NCBI GenBank assembly: GCA_964511185.1
Contig: CAZEDU010000054.1
Span: forward strand, 1-32,587
Length of the DNA: 32,587 nucleotides
Source: CAZEDU01 sp964511185
GTDB taxonomy: Bacteria; Myxococcota; Myxococcia; Myxococcales; Myxococcaceae
Direction: 5' to 3'
Each line of letters opens with the position of its first letter. Within the stretch, counting starts at the first letter, position 1. The notes under the pieces were generated by a model. The model made no database searches, was not told where the DNA came from, and worked only from the letters and a program-made list of their open reading frames with translations. The position numbers and the translations under genes were made by a program. Below, in pieces: positions 7,331 to 13,890 of this stretch.

Positions 7331-8217
7331 ACCGGCACGCCGTAGACGCCTGTCTTCTCGTCGCGCTCCTTCGGCTCGGGCTCGGGGTTCGAGGCGACCA
7401 GCCGAATCTGCGTCGACTTGAACGAGTGCTCGTCATCCGGGAACGACTGCTCGCGGACCTCGGAGAAGAACGCCTTGGCCGCGCCGGAGATCGACTCGGC
7501 GAGGTTCGCGTAGCGCTTGACGAACTTCGGCTTGAAGTCGGGGTTCATGCCGAGCAGGTCGTAGCAGACCAGCACCTGGCCATCGCAGTGCTTGCCCGCG
7601 CCGATGCCGATGGTGGGGATCGCCAGCCGCTCGGTGATCTGCCGGGCCAGCTCGAGCGGCACGCCCTCGAGCACCAGCGCGTACGCGCCCGCCTCTTCCA
7701 GCGCCACCGCGTCGGCCAACAGCTTCTTGGCGGTCACCTCGTCGCGCCCCTGCACGACGTAGCCGCCCATCTTGTGCACCGACTGCGGCGTGAGCCCAAT
7801 GTGGCCCATCACCGGGATGCTGGCGCGCACGATGCGCTCGATGGTCTCGCAGAACTCCTGGCCGCCCTCGAGCTTCACGCTGCCGACGCCGCCCTCGGCG
7901 ACCAGCCGGCCCGCGTTCTTCACCGCCTCCTCGGGTGAGGCCTGGTAGCTCATGAAGGGCAAGTCGCCCACCACATGCGCGCGCTTGGCGCCGCGGCTCA
8001 CCGCCCGCGCGTGGTAGACCATCTGGTCCATGGTGACCGGCAGGGTCGAGTCGTTGCCCTGGACCACCATGCCGAGCGAATCACCGACCAAGAGCACGTC
8101 CGCTCCGGCGTCATCGAGCAGCCGCGCGAACGTCGCGTCGTAGGCGGTGACCATGCAGATCTTCTGGCCGATCTGCTTGAGCCGTTTCAGCGTGTGGATG
8201 GTGACCTTGTCCTTCAC
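7327..8217 (-). CDS. panB: 3-methyl-2-oxobutanoate hydroxymethyltransferase
   Basis: The 296-residue product is PanB, which adds a one-carbon unit from methylene-tetrahydrofolate to ketoisovalerate, giving ketopantoate, the first committed step of pantothenate synthesis. Signatures include MVTAYDATFARLLDDAG, VGDSLGMVVQG with metal-ligand Asp46, HARAVSRG, VKLEGG and GHIGLTPQSVHKMGGY. About 30 residues at the C-terminus are charged and extend past the usual core. The start is GTG, preceded by a perfect Shine-Dalgarno sequence. It overlaps panC by four bases. The ketopantoate reductase gene panE is not visible in the window. Confidence 0.97.
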   Translation of the reverse strand: MKDKVTIHTLKRLKQIGQKICMVTAYDATFARLLDDAGADVLLVGDSLGMVVQGNDSTLPVTMDQMVYHARAVSRGAKRAHVVGDLPFMSYQASPEEAVKNAGRLVAEGGVGSVKLEGGQEFCETIERIVRASIPVMGHIGLTPQSVHKMGGYVVQGRDEVTAKKLLADAVALEEAGAYALVLEGVPLELARQITERLAIPTIGIGAGKHCDGQVLVCYDLLGMNPDFKPKFVKRYANLAESISGAAKAFFSEVREQSFPDDEHSFKSTQIRLVASNPEPEPKERDEKTGVYGVPV

Positions 8218-8220
8218 GGT

Positions 8221-8229
8221 TCACCTCCT
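8221..8229 (-). promoter_or_regulatory. Perfect Shine-Dalgarno site of panB
   Basis: On the - strand these nine bases read AGGAGGTGA, the full complement of the 16S rRNA 3' end. They sit 3 bases from the GTG start of panB as written, or about 5 from the GGAGG core. The match fixes the GTG at 8217 as the start and predicts strong initiation despite the non-ATG codon. Confidence 0.8.
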
Positions 8230-8311
8230 CGTCATCGAGTTGTCTTCACCACCTTCTGTCAGCGTCCTCTTCACCGCCCCGAAGGGTCGCCGTGAGGGCT
8301 GACAGAAAGGC

Positions 8312-8334
8312 GGGCCTTCGTGCCACGAAGACCC
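8312..8334 (-). terminator. Possible intrinsic terminator after the deoxynucleoside kinase gene
   Basis: In the 229-base gap between the kinase gene and panB, the arms CTTCGT and ACGAAG pair around a three-base loop, and the stem is extended by three G-C pairs after one mismatch. On the - strand the hairpin is followed by CGCCTTTCTGTC, only moderately T-rich. It may separate the kinase transcript from the panB operon. I see no clear promoter elsewhere in this gap. Confidence 0.35.
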
Positions 8335-8446
8335 CCTTGAGTCTACCGTCCGCTCTCACGGCGTGCACACCGGACCCGGGCGCGTCCCGCACCGGACAAA
8401 ACGCCTGTGTCACCATGGTGTTAGCGGTGCTTAGAGGCCGCCTGCC

Positions 8447-9097
8447 TTACGGCGCGGCCTTCTTGCTCGACAGCGGCAGGTAGTGCTGCGTGCCCTTCTT
8501 CATCTTGCGGATCACCCCGAGCAGGTTGTCGAGGTCGGCCTCGTTGTTCACGAAGTCGATGTCCGAGGTGTTGATCACCAAGAGCGGCGTGTCGCCGTAG
8601 TGGAAGAAGAACTCGTTGTACGCCTTGCAGAGATCTTCCAGGTACGTCGCGTCGAACTTGCGCTCGAACTCGCGGCCGCGCTTCTTGATTCGGTACAGCA
8701 AGACGTCGAGCCGCGCCTGCAGGTAGATGACGAGGTCCGGCTTCGCCACGCGCGCGCCGAGCGACTCGTAGACGCGGTCGTAGAGCGCCAGCTCGTTCCG
8801 GTCGAGCGTCAGGCCCGCGAAGATGCGGTCCTTGGCGAACAGGTAGTCCGAGACAGTGACCGAGTTGAACAGGTCCTGTTGAAACAGATCCTGCTGCTGC
8901 CGGAAGCGCGAGAGCAGGAAGAACATCTGCGTCTGGAACGCGTACTTGGCGCGATCGCCGTAGAAGCTCGAGAGGAACGGGTTCTCCTCGACGACCTCCA
9001 TCACGCGGCGGCCGTCGAAGCGCTGCGCCAGGATGTTCGCCAGGCTGGTCTTGCCGACGCCGATCGGCCCTTCTACAACGATGTAGCGGTGGTCCAT
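8447..9097 (-). CDS. Deoxynucleoside kinase (dNK family)
   Basis: The 216-residue product belongs to the deoxynucleoside kinase family, including bacterial deoxyadenosine/deoxyguanosine kinases, which phosphorylate salvaged deoxynucleosides with ATP. The P-loop is EGPIGVGKTS at 9-18 with Lys16. Further signatures are EENPFLSSFYGD, FQTQMFFLLSRFRQQQ, the YDRVYESL region, PDLVIYLQA and the lid-type KRGREFE. The ATG at 9097 was chosen because the P-loop is normally a few residues from the start and a strong AGGGG ribosome-binding site lies 6 bases upstream; an open frame continues to 9184 without family similarity. Which deoxynucleoside it prefers cannot be told from sequence. Confidence 0.9.
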   Translation of the reverse strand: MDHRYIVVEGPIGVGKTSLANILAQRFDGRRVMEVVEENPFLSSFYGDRAKYAFQTQMFFLLSRFRQQQDLFQQDLFNSVTVSDYLFAKDRIFAGLTLDRNELALYDRVYESLGARVAKPDLVIYLQARLDVLLYRIKKRGREFERKFDATYLEDLCKAYNEFFFHYGDTPLLVINTSDIDFVNNEADLDNLLGVIRKMKKGTQHYLPLSSKKAAP

Positions 9098-9121
9098 CGA
9101 GCCCCTGCCCAAACGCTCCAA

Positions 9122-9137
9122 GGCCGATTTGTCGGCC
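9122..9137. promoter_or_regulatory. Short hairpin in the leader of the deoxynucleoside kinase gene
   Basis: GGCCGA and TCGGCC form a perfect 6-pair stem around a four-base loop, 25 bases upstream of the kinase ATG. A weak sigma70-like arrangement lies further upstream on the - strand (TTGCAC at 9184-9179 and TTGTAT at 9161-9156, 17-base spacer), which would place the hairpin in the 5' leader. Whether it has a regulatory role is a guess. Confidence 0.3.
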
Positions 9138-9221
9138 CCCAAACGACTTCGGGGCATACAACCATGCGACCGGCACGGGTGCAATGCCCGAAAATGTAAA
9201 TGATCTCAGCGGCTTACTTGA

Positions 9222-9231
9222 NNNNNNNNNN
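9222..9231. other. Assembly gap (10 N)
   Basis: Ten undetermined bases mark a scaffold join. The true distance and even the adjacency of the two flanks are unknown, so operon or promoter inferences should not be carried across this point. Confidence 0.99.
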
Positions 9232-9300
9232 CGGAACAGGCAACGTCACGTATCGTCATGCACGGTCGGTCTTCCGCCGACGGGAGGGGCTCAAAACCAC

Positions 9301-9570
9301 GTGACGAACGGCGTCAAGAAGAAGGTGGTGAACCTCACGGTCGACCCGGCTCAGCCCGCTGGGGTCGTCGATGAAGTGGCAGCCAGCCCGCTGTACGGCG
9401 TCGCGATGCTCAAGATCGCGATGGAGCTCAAGAAGCCCGACGCGGGACCTTTGGAAGACATCCTTCGTGGCGTGCTGAAGAAGATGAACCTGCCGGAAGA
9501 GGACTTCCGCACGTTCCTCGCCAAAAACGGCGGCCTGCTCAAGGCCATCGCTCAGCGCCGGCGGTACTGA
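9301..9570 (+). CDS. Small unknown protein, 89 residues
   Basis: From the GTG at 9301 the product begins MTNGVKKKVVNLTVDP and is mostly helical in character: SPLYGVAMLKIAMELKKP, then DILRGVLKKMNLPEEDFRTF, ending KAIAQRRRY. A GGGAGGGG ribosome-binding site ends about 11 bases upstream. The frame is open back to the assembly gap, but the GTG with its upstream site is the best start. The stop overlaps the ATG of the next small gene by one base (TGATG). I do not recognise the family. The amphipathic helices and basic tail suggest a small cytoplasmic or nucleic-acid-associated protein, which is inference only. Confidence 0.6.
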   Translation: MTNGVKKKVVNLTVDPAQPAGVVDEVAASPLYGVAMLKIAMELKKPDAGPLEDILRGVLKKMNLPEEDFRTFLAKNGGLLKAIAQRRRY

Positions 9571-9752
9571 TGCGCAAGCGGCGAGTGCTCCCAGCCGAGG
9601 TGATGGAGCGGGCCGAGCGCCTGGCGCAGACAGCGCAGCGCGCGTCGACCCGCCGGCCGCCCGCGCCCCCTCCTCCGCCTCAGCCACCGAAGCGGCGCCT
9701 GGCGCGCGAGAAGGTCCTCGCCGCGCTCAAGCGCCTGCACCCGATGGACTAG
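9570..9752 (+). CDS. Small basic proline-rich protein, 60 residues
   Basis: The product starts MRKRRVLPAEVMERAERLAQ, continues through a Pro run (RRPPAPPPPPQPPKRR) and ends EKVLAALKRLHPMD. It has two short helical ends joined by a basic Pro-rich linker. The ATG shares a base with the stop of the upstream 89-residue gene, which indicates coupling and supports it as real. It ends 5 bases before the convergent rsmA stop. The function is unknown. Confidence 0.55.
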   Translation: MRKRRVLPAEVMERAERLAQTAQRASTRRPPAPPPPPQPPKRRLAREKVLAALKRLHPMD

Positions 9753-9757
9753 AGCCG

Positions 9758-10576
9758 TCACGGCAGCGCGCGCTCGAGCGCGGCGAACTCCTCGGGGCTC
9801 AACGTCTCGGCCCGGCGGCCGCCGTCGATGCCCGCGCGCTTCAAGGCCTGCGCGAGGGCGTCCGGCGTCGCGAGCGAGCGGTTCGACTTGAGCGAGTTGA
9901 GCAGCGTCTTTCGCCTTTGCGCGAAGCCGGCCTTCACCAGCTGCTTGAAGCGCTCGTCGCTGGTCACCTGCGCGCGCGGCGTGGAGAGCCGGGTGAGCTT
10001 GAGCACCGCGGAGTCGACCTTGGGGGGCGGGTGAAAGTGGCGCGCGGGCAGGTCGAACAGCGACTCGATGTCGAAGTAGAGCCCGAGCAGCACGCTGAGC
10101 AGGCCGTAGTCGCGCCCGCCGGGCGGCGCGGCGATGCGGTCGACGACCTCCTTCTGCAGCGTGAACACCGCGCGCGTCACGTGGGCGCGCTGGTCGAAGA
10201 GCTGAAACAGAATCGAGCTGGTCAGGTGGTACGGCAGGTTGCCCGCCACCGCGACGGGCGTGGTGCCGGCGGTCTTCGCGAAGTCGAGCTCGGCCGCGTT
10301 CGCCGCCACCACCGTCAGCCGCTCGGGGGCGAGCTTCTCGAGAATCGGCACCAGGTCGCGATCGCGCTCCACCGCCACCACGCGCGCGGAGGTCTCGAGC
10401 AGCGCGGTGGTCAGGTGTCCCAAGCCCGCGCCCAGCTCGACCACCGTCTCGCCGGGAGAGAGCGACAGCGCGCGGGCGATGCGCTGCAGCACGTCGGGAT
10501 CGCCCAGGAAGTTCTGCCCCCAGCTGTGCTTGGCCTTGAGACCATGCCGCTGAAGAATCTCGGAAGGCTTTTCCAT
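9758..10576 (-). CDS. rsmA: 16S rRNA dimethyladenosine transferase
   Basis: The 272-residue product is RsmA/KsgA, which dimethylates two adjacent adenines in the 3' helix of 16S rRNA during small-subunit maturation, using S-adenosylmethionine. Signatures are KAKHSWGQNFLGDPDVL near the start, the SAM-binding VELGAGLGHLT at 46-56, the catalytic NLPYHLTS at 113-120 and FHPPPKVDSAVLKL. The ATG at 10576 shares one base with the tsaD stop (TGATG), so the genes are coupled. The open frame continues far upstream as the shadow of tsaD and is not part of the protein. Length is normal. Confidence 0.96.
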   Translation of the reverse strand: MEKPSEILQRHGLKAKHSWGQNFLGDPDVLQRIARALSLSPGETVVELGAGLGHLTTALLETSARVVAVERDRDLVPILEKLAPERLTVVAANAAELDFAKTAGTTPVAVAGNLPYHLTSSILFQLFDQRAHVTRAVFTLQKEVVDRIAAPPGGRDYGLLSVLLGLYFDIESLFDLPARHFHPPPKVDSAVLKLTRLSTPRAQVTSDERFKQLVKAGFAQRRKTLLNSLKSNRSLATPDALAQALKRAGIDGGRRAETLSPEEFAALERALP

Positions 10577-11607
10577 CACAAGCGCCACGCCGGGTCGGGG
10601 TTCAAGTCGAGGCTCGACGTCTGGCCGCGGCGGTGCGCTTCGTAGCCCGCCACCGCGATCATCGCGCCGTTGTCGGTGCACAGCTTGGCGGGCGGCAGGA
10701 ACAACTCGAGCCCGCGCTCCTGCGCGCGCTCGGCGGCCAGCGCGCGCAGCCGCGAGTTGGCCGCCACGCCGCCGCACAGCACCAGCGTCTTCGCGCCCAG
10801 GTTGCGCGCGGCGTTGATCACCTTGCGCGTCAGCGCGTCGGCGACGGCCTCTTGGAACGACGCGCACAGGTCGTGGAGCGCCTGCCCTTCGGGGACACCG
10901 CCGCGGCGCCGCACCTCGGTGAGCACCGCCGTCTTGAGGCCCGAGAAAGACCACTCGATGAGGTCTCGCTCCGGGAGCGCGCGCGGGAAGCGGATCGCCT
11001 TCGGGTCGCCCTTCTGCGCGAGCTGATCGATCGGCACGCCGCCGGGGTACGGCAGGCCGAGCACCTTGGCGACCTTGTCGTAGGCCTCGCCCGCGGCGTC
11101 GTCGCGCGTCGAGCCGACCAAGCGGTAGTCGCCGAACGCGCGCACGTCGTAGAGGCTGGTGTGGCCGCCCGAGACGACGAGCCCCAGGAACGGCGGCTCC
11201 GGCGCCGGCTCGGCCAAGCGGATCGCGAGCAAGTGGCCTTCCAGGTGGTTCACGCCCACCACCGGAATGCCGCGCGCCCACGCGAGGCTCTTGGCCACCT
11301 GCACGCCGACGAACAGCGCGCCGATGAGGCCGGGCCCCGAGGTGACGCTGATGAGGTCGATGTCGTCGAGCGACTTGCCGGCCCGGCGCAGCGCTTCGTC
11401 GATGACCGGCATCACCTGCACCACGTGGTTGCGGCTGGCGAGCTCGGGCACCACCCCGCCCCAGCGGCGGTGGATGTCGATCTGCGTGGAGACGACGTCG
11501 GACAGCGCGCGCCGGCCGTCTTCCACCACGGCGGCCGCCGTCTCGTCGCACGAGGTCTCGATGCCCAAGGTCAACACGGAGAGGACCCGTAGCATCGCCG
11601 TCCGCAC
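10576..11607 (-). CDS. tsaD: tRNA threonylcarbamoyladenosine transferase subunit TsaD
   Basis: The 343-residue product is TsaD, which transfers threonylcarbamoyl to A37 of ANN-decoding tRNAs together with TsaB and TsaE. Signatures are TLGIETSCDETAAAVV at the N-terminus, the metal-binding NHLEGH with His121 and His125, LVVSGGHTSLY, the AGEAYDKVAKVLGL segment, SFSGLKTAV and LCGGVAANSRLR. The start is uncertain: GTG at 11607, ATG at 11595 and GTG at 11577 are all possible. Family proteins begin close to the LGIETSCDE block, which favours a later start. It lies 18 bases downstream of the GNAT-like gene and overlaps rsmA by one base. The partners tsaB and tsaE are not in the window. Confidence 0.96.
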   Translation of the reverse strand: MRTAMLRVLSVLTLGIETSCDETAAAVVEDGRRALSDVVSTQIDIHRRWGGVVPELASRNHVVQVMPVIDEALRRAGKSLDDIDLISVTSGPGLIGALFVGVQVAKSLAWARGIPVVGVNHLEGHLLAIRLAEPAPEPPFLGLVVSGGHTSLYDVRAFGDYRLVGSTRDDAAGEAYDKVAKVLGLPYPGGVPIDQLAQKGDPKAIRFPRALPERDLIEWSFSGLKTAVLTEVRRRGGVPEGQALHDLCASFQEAVADALTRKVINAARNLGAKTLVLCGGVAANSRLRALAAERAQERGLELFLPPAKLCTDNGAMIAVAGYEAHRRGQTSSLDLNPDPAWRL

Positions 11608-11625
11608 GGCGCCACCCGCACCGCT

Positions 11626-12819
11626 CTATGGCGCTTCGACCTGCACCGGCACCGGCAAAGGCTCGCTGCGGGCCAGGCGCTGGACGTGCTCGTGCTCCCG
11701 CGCGGCGAGCACCCGCATCGCCTTCAGCCCCGGAAAGCAGGCGGACTTGAGCTCGTGCCACAGCCCGTTCTCAGAGCCTTCGAGCGGCGCGACCGAGGGC
11801 TCGTGCGCGACCAGGCCGTAGAGGCCGTCGCCGTCGGCGAGGAGGAGCCCGCGCTGGCGGAGGATCTGCGCCTTCTTCGAGGAGAGGAACTCGACCCGAC
11901 AGCGCGGGTGGTTGGCGGGCGGCTTGAAGGTGCAGCCCCACCGCCGCTTGTAATGGAACAGCCCGTTGCTCAGCACCGGCGGGGTCGGCCCCAGGCTGAA
12001 GGTGGAGAGCTTGTGCTCGCGCGTCATCTGGATGGCGTGGTCGTCGACCAGGATGTTGATCGACTTGAGCAGCTTGGGATCTCGCTCCACCACGTCGGTG
12101 CGGTAGCCGAAGCGCAGGCACTCCGCCCGCGAGTGCACCTTCGACACGACGAGCAGGTAGCCGCCGATGATCTCCTGGTCGCGCTCGAGGAAGTACAGCT
12201 CGCTCGTGCGCATCAGCCGCTCGAAGTACTCGAACTCGGGCAGGTGCGACTTGTCTCCATGCCGCGACTTGGTCGCCGGCACCATGAGCTCGTCGTAGAA
12301 GAAGCGCAGCTCATCGGCGCGATCGGACTTGCGAAAGCGCATGCCCAGCTTGCGCGCGCGGTTGAGCGCCTGCCGGTGCTTGAGCGCCACCCGCTCGCGC
12401 ACGTAGGTGTCGGGGCACGAGCCGGGGTCGAGCTCGGCGACCACCACCGTCGACAGCCAGTGCGCCCCCTGCCCGAGCCCCTGCGGCCACAGCTCGTCGA
12501 TCACCGCCACGTCGTCTTCTTCGCGGCGCGCGGCCATCGCGGTCTCGTAGGCGTTCCACGCGGTGGCGGGCCCTTCGTGCGTCAGCTCGCACGGGCCGGG
12601 AAAGAAGACGGTGCACAGGTCCTCGGCCAGGAAGCGGCGCCCCACGAAGAGCACGGTCAAGCGCGTGCCGCCGGGGATCAACTCCCCGCGCAGCCGGTAG
12701 AGCCCGTACGAGGAAGGCTTGAGCCGCTCCAGCCCATCGCGTAGCGCGAACTGCCAGCGGCGCAGCGCGGCGACACACCGCCGCTTGAGCGAGTCGAAAT
12801 GCAGCCGGGTCGCGTTCAT
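11626..12819 (-). CDS. GNAT/FemAB-like acyltransferase superfamily protein
   Basis: The 397-residue product has the layout of a FemAB or BioF2-like GNAT protein. An N-terminal half includes VLFVGRRFLAEDLC and PQGLGQGAHWLSTVVV. The helix VALKHRQALNRARKLGMRFR resembles the conserved RNxxRKAxKxG helix of these families. A second acyl-CoA-fold half begins with ELYFLERDQEIIGGYLLVV and includes LRFGYRTDVV and LSTFSLGPTP. FemAB-type proteins transfer aminoacyl or acyl groups to cell-wall or lipid acceptors; the substrate here is unknown. The protein is basic, with no signal peptide or membrane helix. It is divergent from the cupin gene across 132 bases, and tsaD follows 18 bases downstream. Confidence 0.7.
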   Translation of the reverse strand: MNATRLHFDSLKRRCVAALRRWQFALRDGLERLKPSSYGLYRLRGELIPGGTRLTVLFVGRRFLAEDLCTVFFPGPCELTHEGPATAWNAYETAMAARREEDDVAVIDELWPQGLGQGAHWLSTVVVAELDPGSCPDTYVRERVALKHRQALNRARKLGMRFRKSDRADELRFFYDELMVPATKSRHGDKSHLPEFEYFERLMRTSELYFLERDQEIIGGYLLVVSKVHSRAECLRFGYRTDVVERDPKLLKSINILVDDHAIQMTREHKLSTFSLGPTPPVLSNGLFHYKRRWGCTFKPPANHPRCRVEFLSSKKAQILRQRGLLLADGDGLYGLVAHEPSVAPLEGSENGLWHELKSACFPGLKAMRVLAAREHEHVQRLARSEPLPVPVQVEAP

Positions 12820-12951
12820 TCACACGAAGTTTAGCTGGCATTAGGCTGAGCGAAGAGAACCCGACCCATCGAAAAAACAAGAGTCACCGGCCGCTCAACC
12901 GACTCAACCTCAGTGTTCAGCCCAGGACGTCGCGCTTCGCGGAGATTTCAC

Positions 12952-13887
12952 ATGTCGCAGGTCGACCCAGCATCGCCGCCGCTGTGCGCCTTGGGCGCCG
13001 AGGAGGCCACCGCCTTTGGTCAGCGGCCCGTGGTGTTTCACCACCGCCTCCACACCTCCGCGCTCTTCACCGACGACGCGTTGGCGGCGCTGCTCGATGC
13101 CCACCCCAGGGACGCGCTGTTCATCCATTCCATGGGCACCGACCCGGCGCGCTCGTCCGATTGGCGGTCGGGGAGCGCCGGCGAGCGCAGCGGCGCCGAG
13201 CTGCTCGAGGCCACCCGGCAGGGCCGGCTCTGGCTCAACATCAAAAACCTGGAGCGAACGCACGAGGGCTTCGCGGCGCTGGCGGAGGGCCTGCGCGCCG
13301 CGCTCGACGCCAGCGTGCCGGGCCTTCGGCCGCACGACGTGCACACCACGCTGCTCATCTCGTCGCCCAAGGCGCTCGTGTACTTCCACGCCGACGCCGA
13401 GCCGAACGTGCTCTGGCACCTGCGGGGGAAGAAGCGCGTCTTCGTCTATCCGCCGGACGAGCGCTGCTTGAAGCGCGAGGACCTGGAAGTCATCTTCAGC
13501 CGCGAGTCGCACGAAGAGCTCCCCTACTCGCCTTCGTTCGACGCGCTCGCGCAGGTGTTCGATCTCGAGCCGGGACAAGCGTTGAGCTGGCCGCACAACT
13601 CGCCACACCGCATCGAGAACGCCGACAGCCTGAACGTGTCCTTCTCCACCGAGTTCTACACGCCCGCGGCGCGGCGAAAGGAGCGCGTGTACTGCGCGAA
13701 CCGGCTGTTCTCGCGGCTCACCGGCCTCCGCTTCGACGCGGTCGAGACGCGCGGTCCGAGCGCGAGCGCGAAGGTCTTCACCTACCGCGTGCTGCGCAAG
13801 CTCCTCGCCGGCCGCAAGCAGTACAAGCAACACACGGCGACCTTCGTGGTCGACCCGGCCGCTCCGCTCGGGCTGAAAGAGGGCTGA
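12952..13887 (+). CDS. Cupin/JmjC-like (Cupin_8-type) oxygenase-fold protein
   Basis: The 311-residue product resembles cupin-like JmjC-type Fe(II)/2-oxoglutarate oxygenases. A possible metal site is H146-x-D148 in VYFHADAEPNVLWHLRGKKR, with the conserved basic segment after it, and a distal His in WPHNSPHRIENADSLNVSFS (His215 or His219). The DAEPNVLWHLRGKKRVFVYPP block matches the usual spacing of a hydroxylase-type jelly roll. The ATG at 12952 has a GGAGA ribosome-binding site 6-7 bases upstream and was preferred to one at 12913. It is divergent from the GNAT-like gene, and the two may share a pathway. The substrate is unknown. Loss of oxygenase activity cannot be excluded without a structure-based alignment. 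Confidence 0.75.
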   Translation: MSQVDPASPPLCALGAEEATAFGQRPVVFHHRLHTSALFTDDALAALLDAHPRDALFIHSMGTDPARSSDWRSGSAGERSGAELLEATRQGRLWLNIKNLERTHEGFAALAEGLRAALDASVPGLRPHDVHTTLLISSPKALVYFHADAEPNVLWHLRGKKRVFVYPPDERCLKREDLEVIFSRESHEELPYSPSFDALAQVFDLEPGQALSWPHNSPHRIENADSLNVSFSTEFYTPAARRKERVYCANRLFSRLTGLRFDAVETRGPSASAKVFTYRVLRKLLAGRKQYKQHTATFVVDPAAPLGLKEG

Positions 13888-13890
13888 CGG

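Noticed and set aside
5413..7345. Long + strand frames opposite sspB, smpB and panC
   Set aside because: Low-complexity Arg/His/Leu text; three recognised enzymes or RNA-binding proteins occupy the other strand.
8292..8483. 63-residue + strand frame between the deoxynucleoside kinase and panB genes
   Set aside because: No ribosome-binding site and no protein features, and it runs into the end of the kinase gene on the other strand.
9184..9300. Extension of the 89-residue gene upstream through the N gap
   Set aside because: The frame crosses undetermined bases and the upstream part lacks any family sign. The GTG at 9301 has a ribosome-binding site.
10576..11761. rsmA reading frame extended into tsaD (667 residues)
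   Set aside because: The extension is the out-of-frame shadow of tsaD. The rsmA family start is at 10576.
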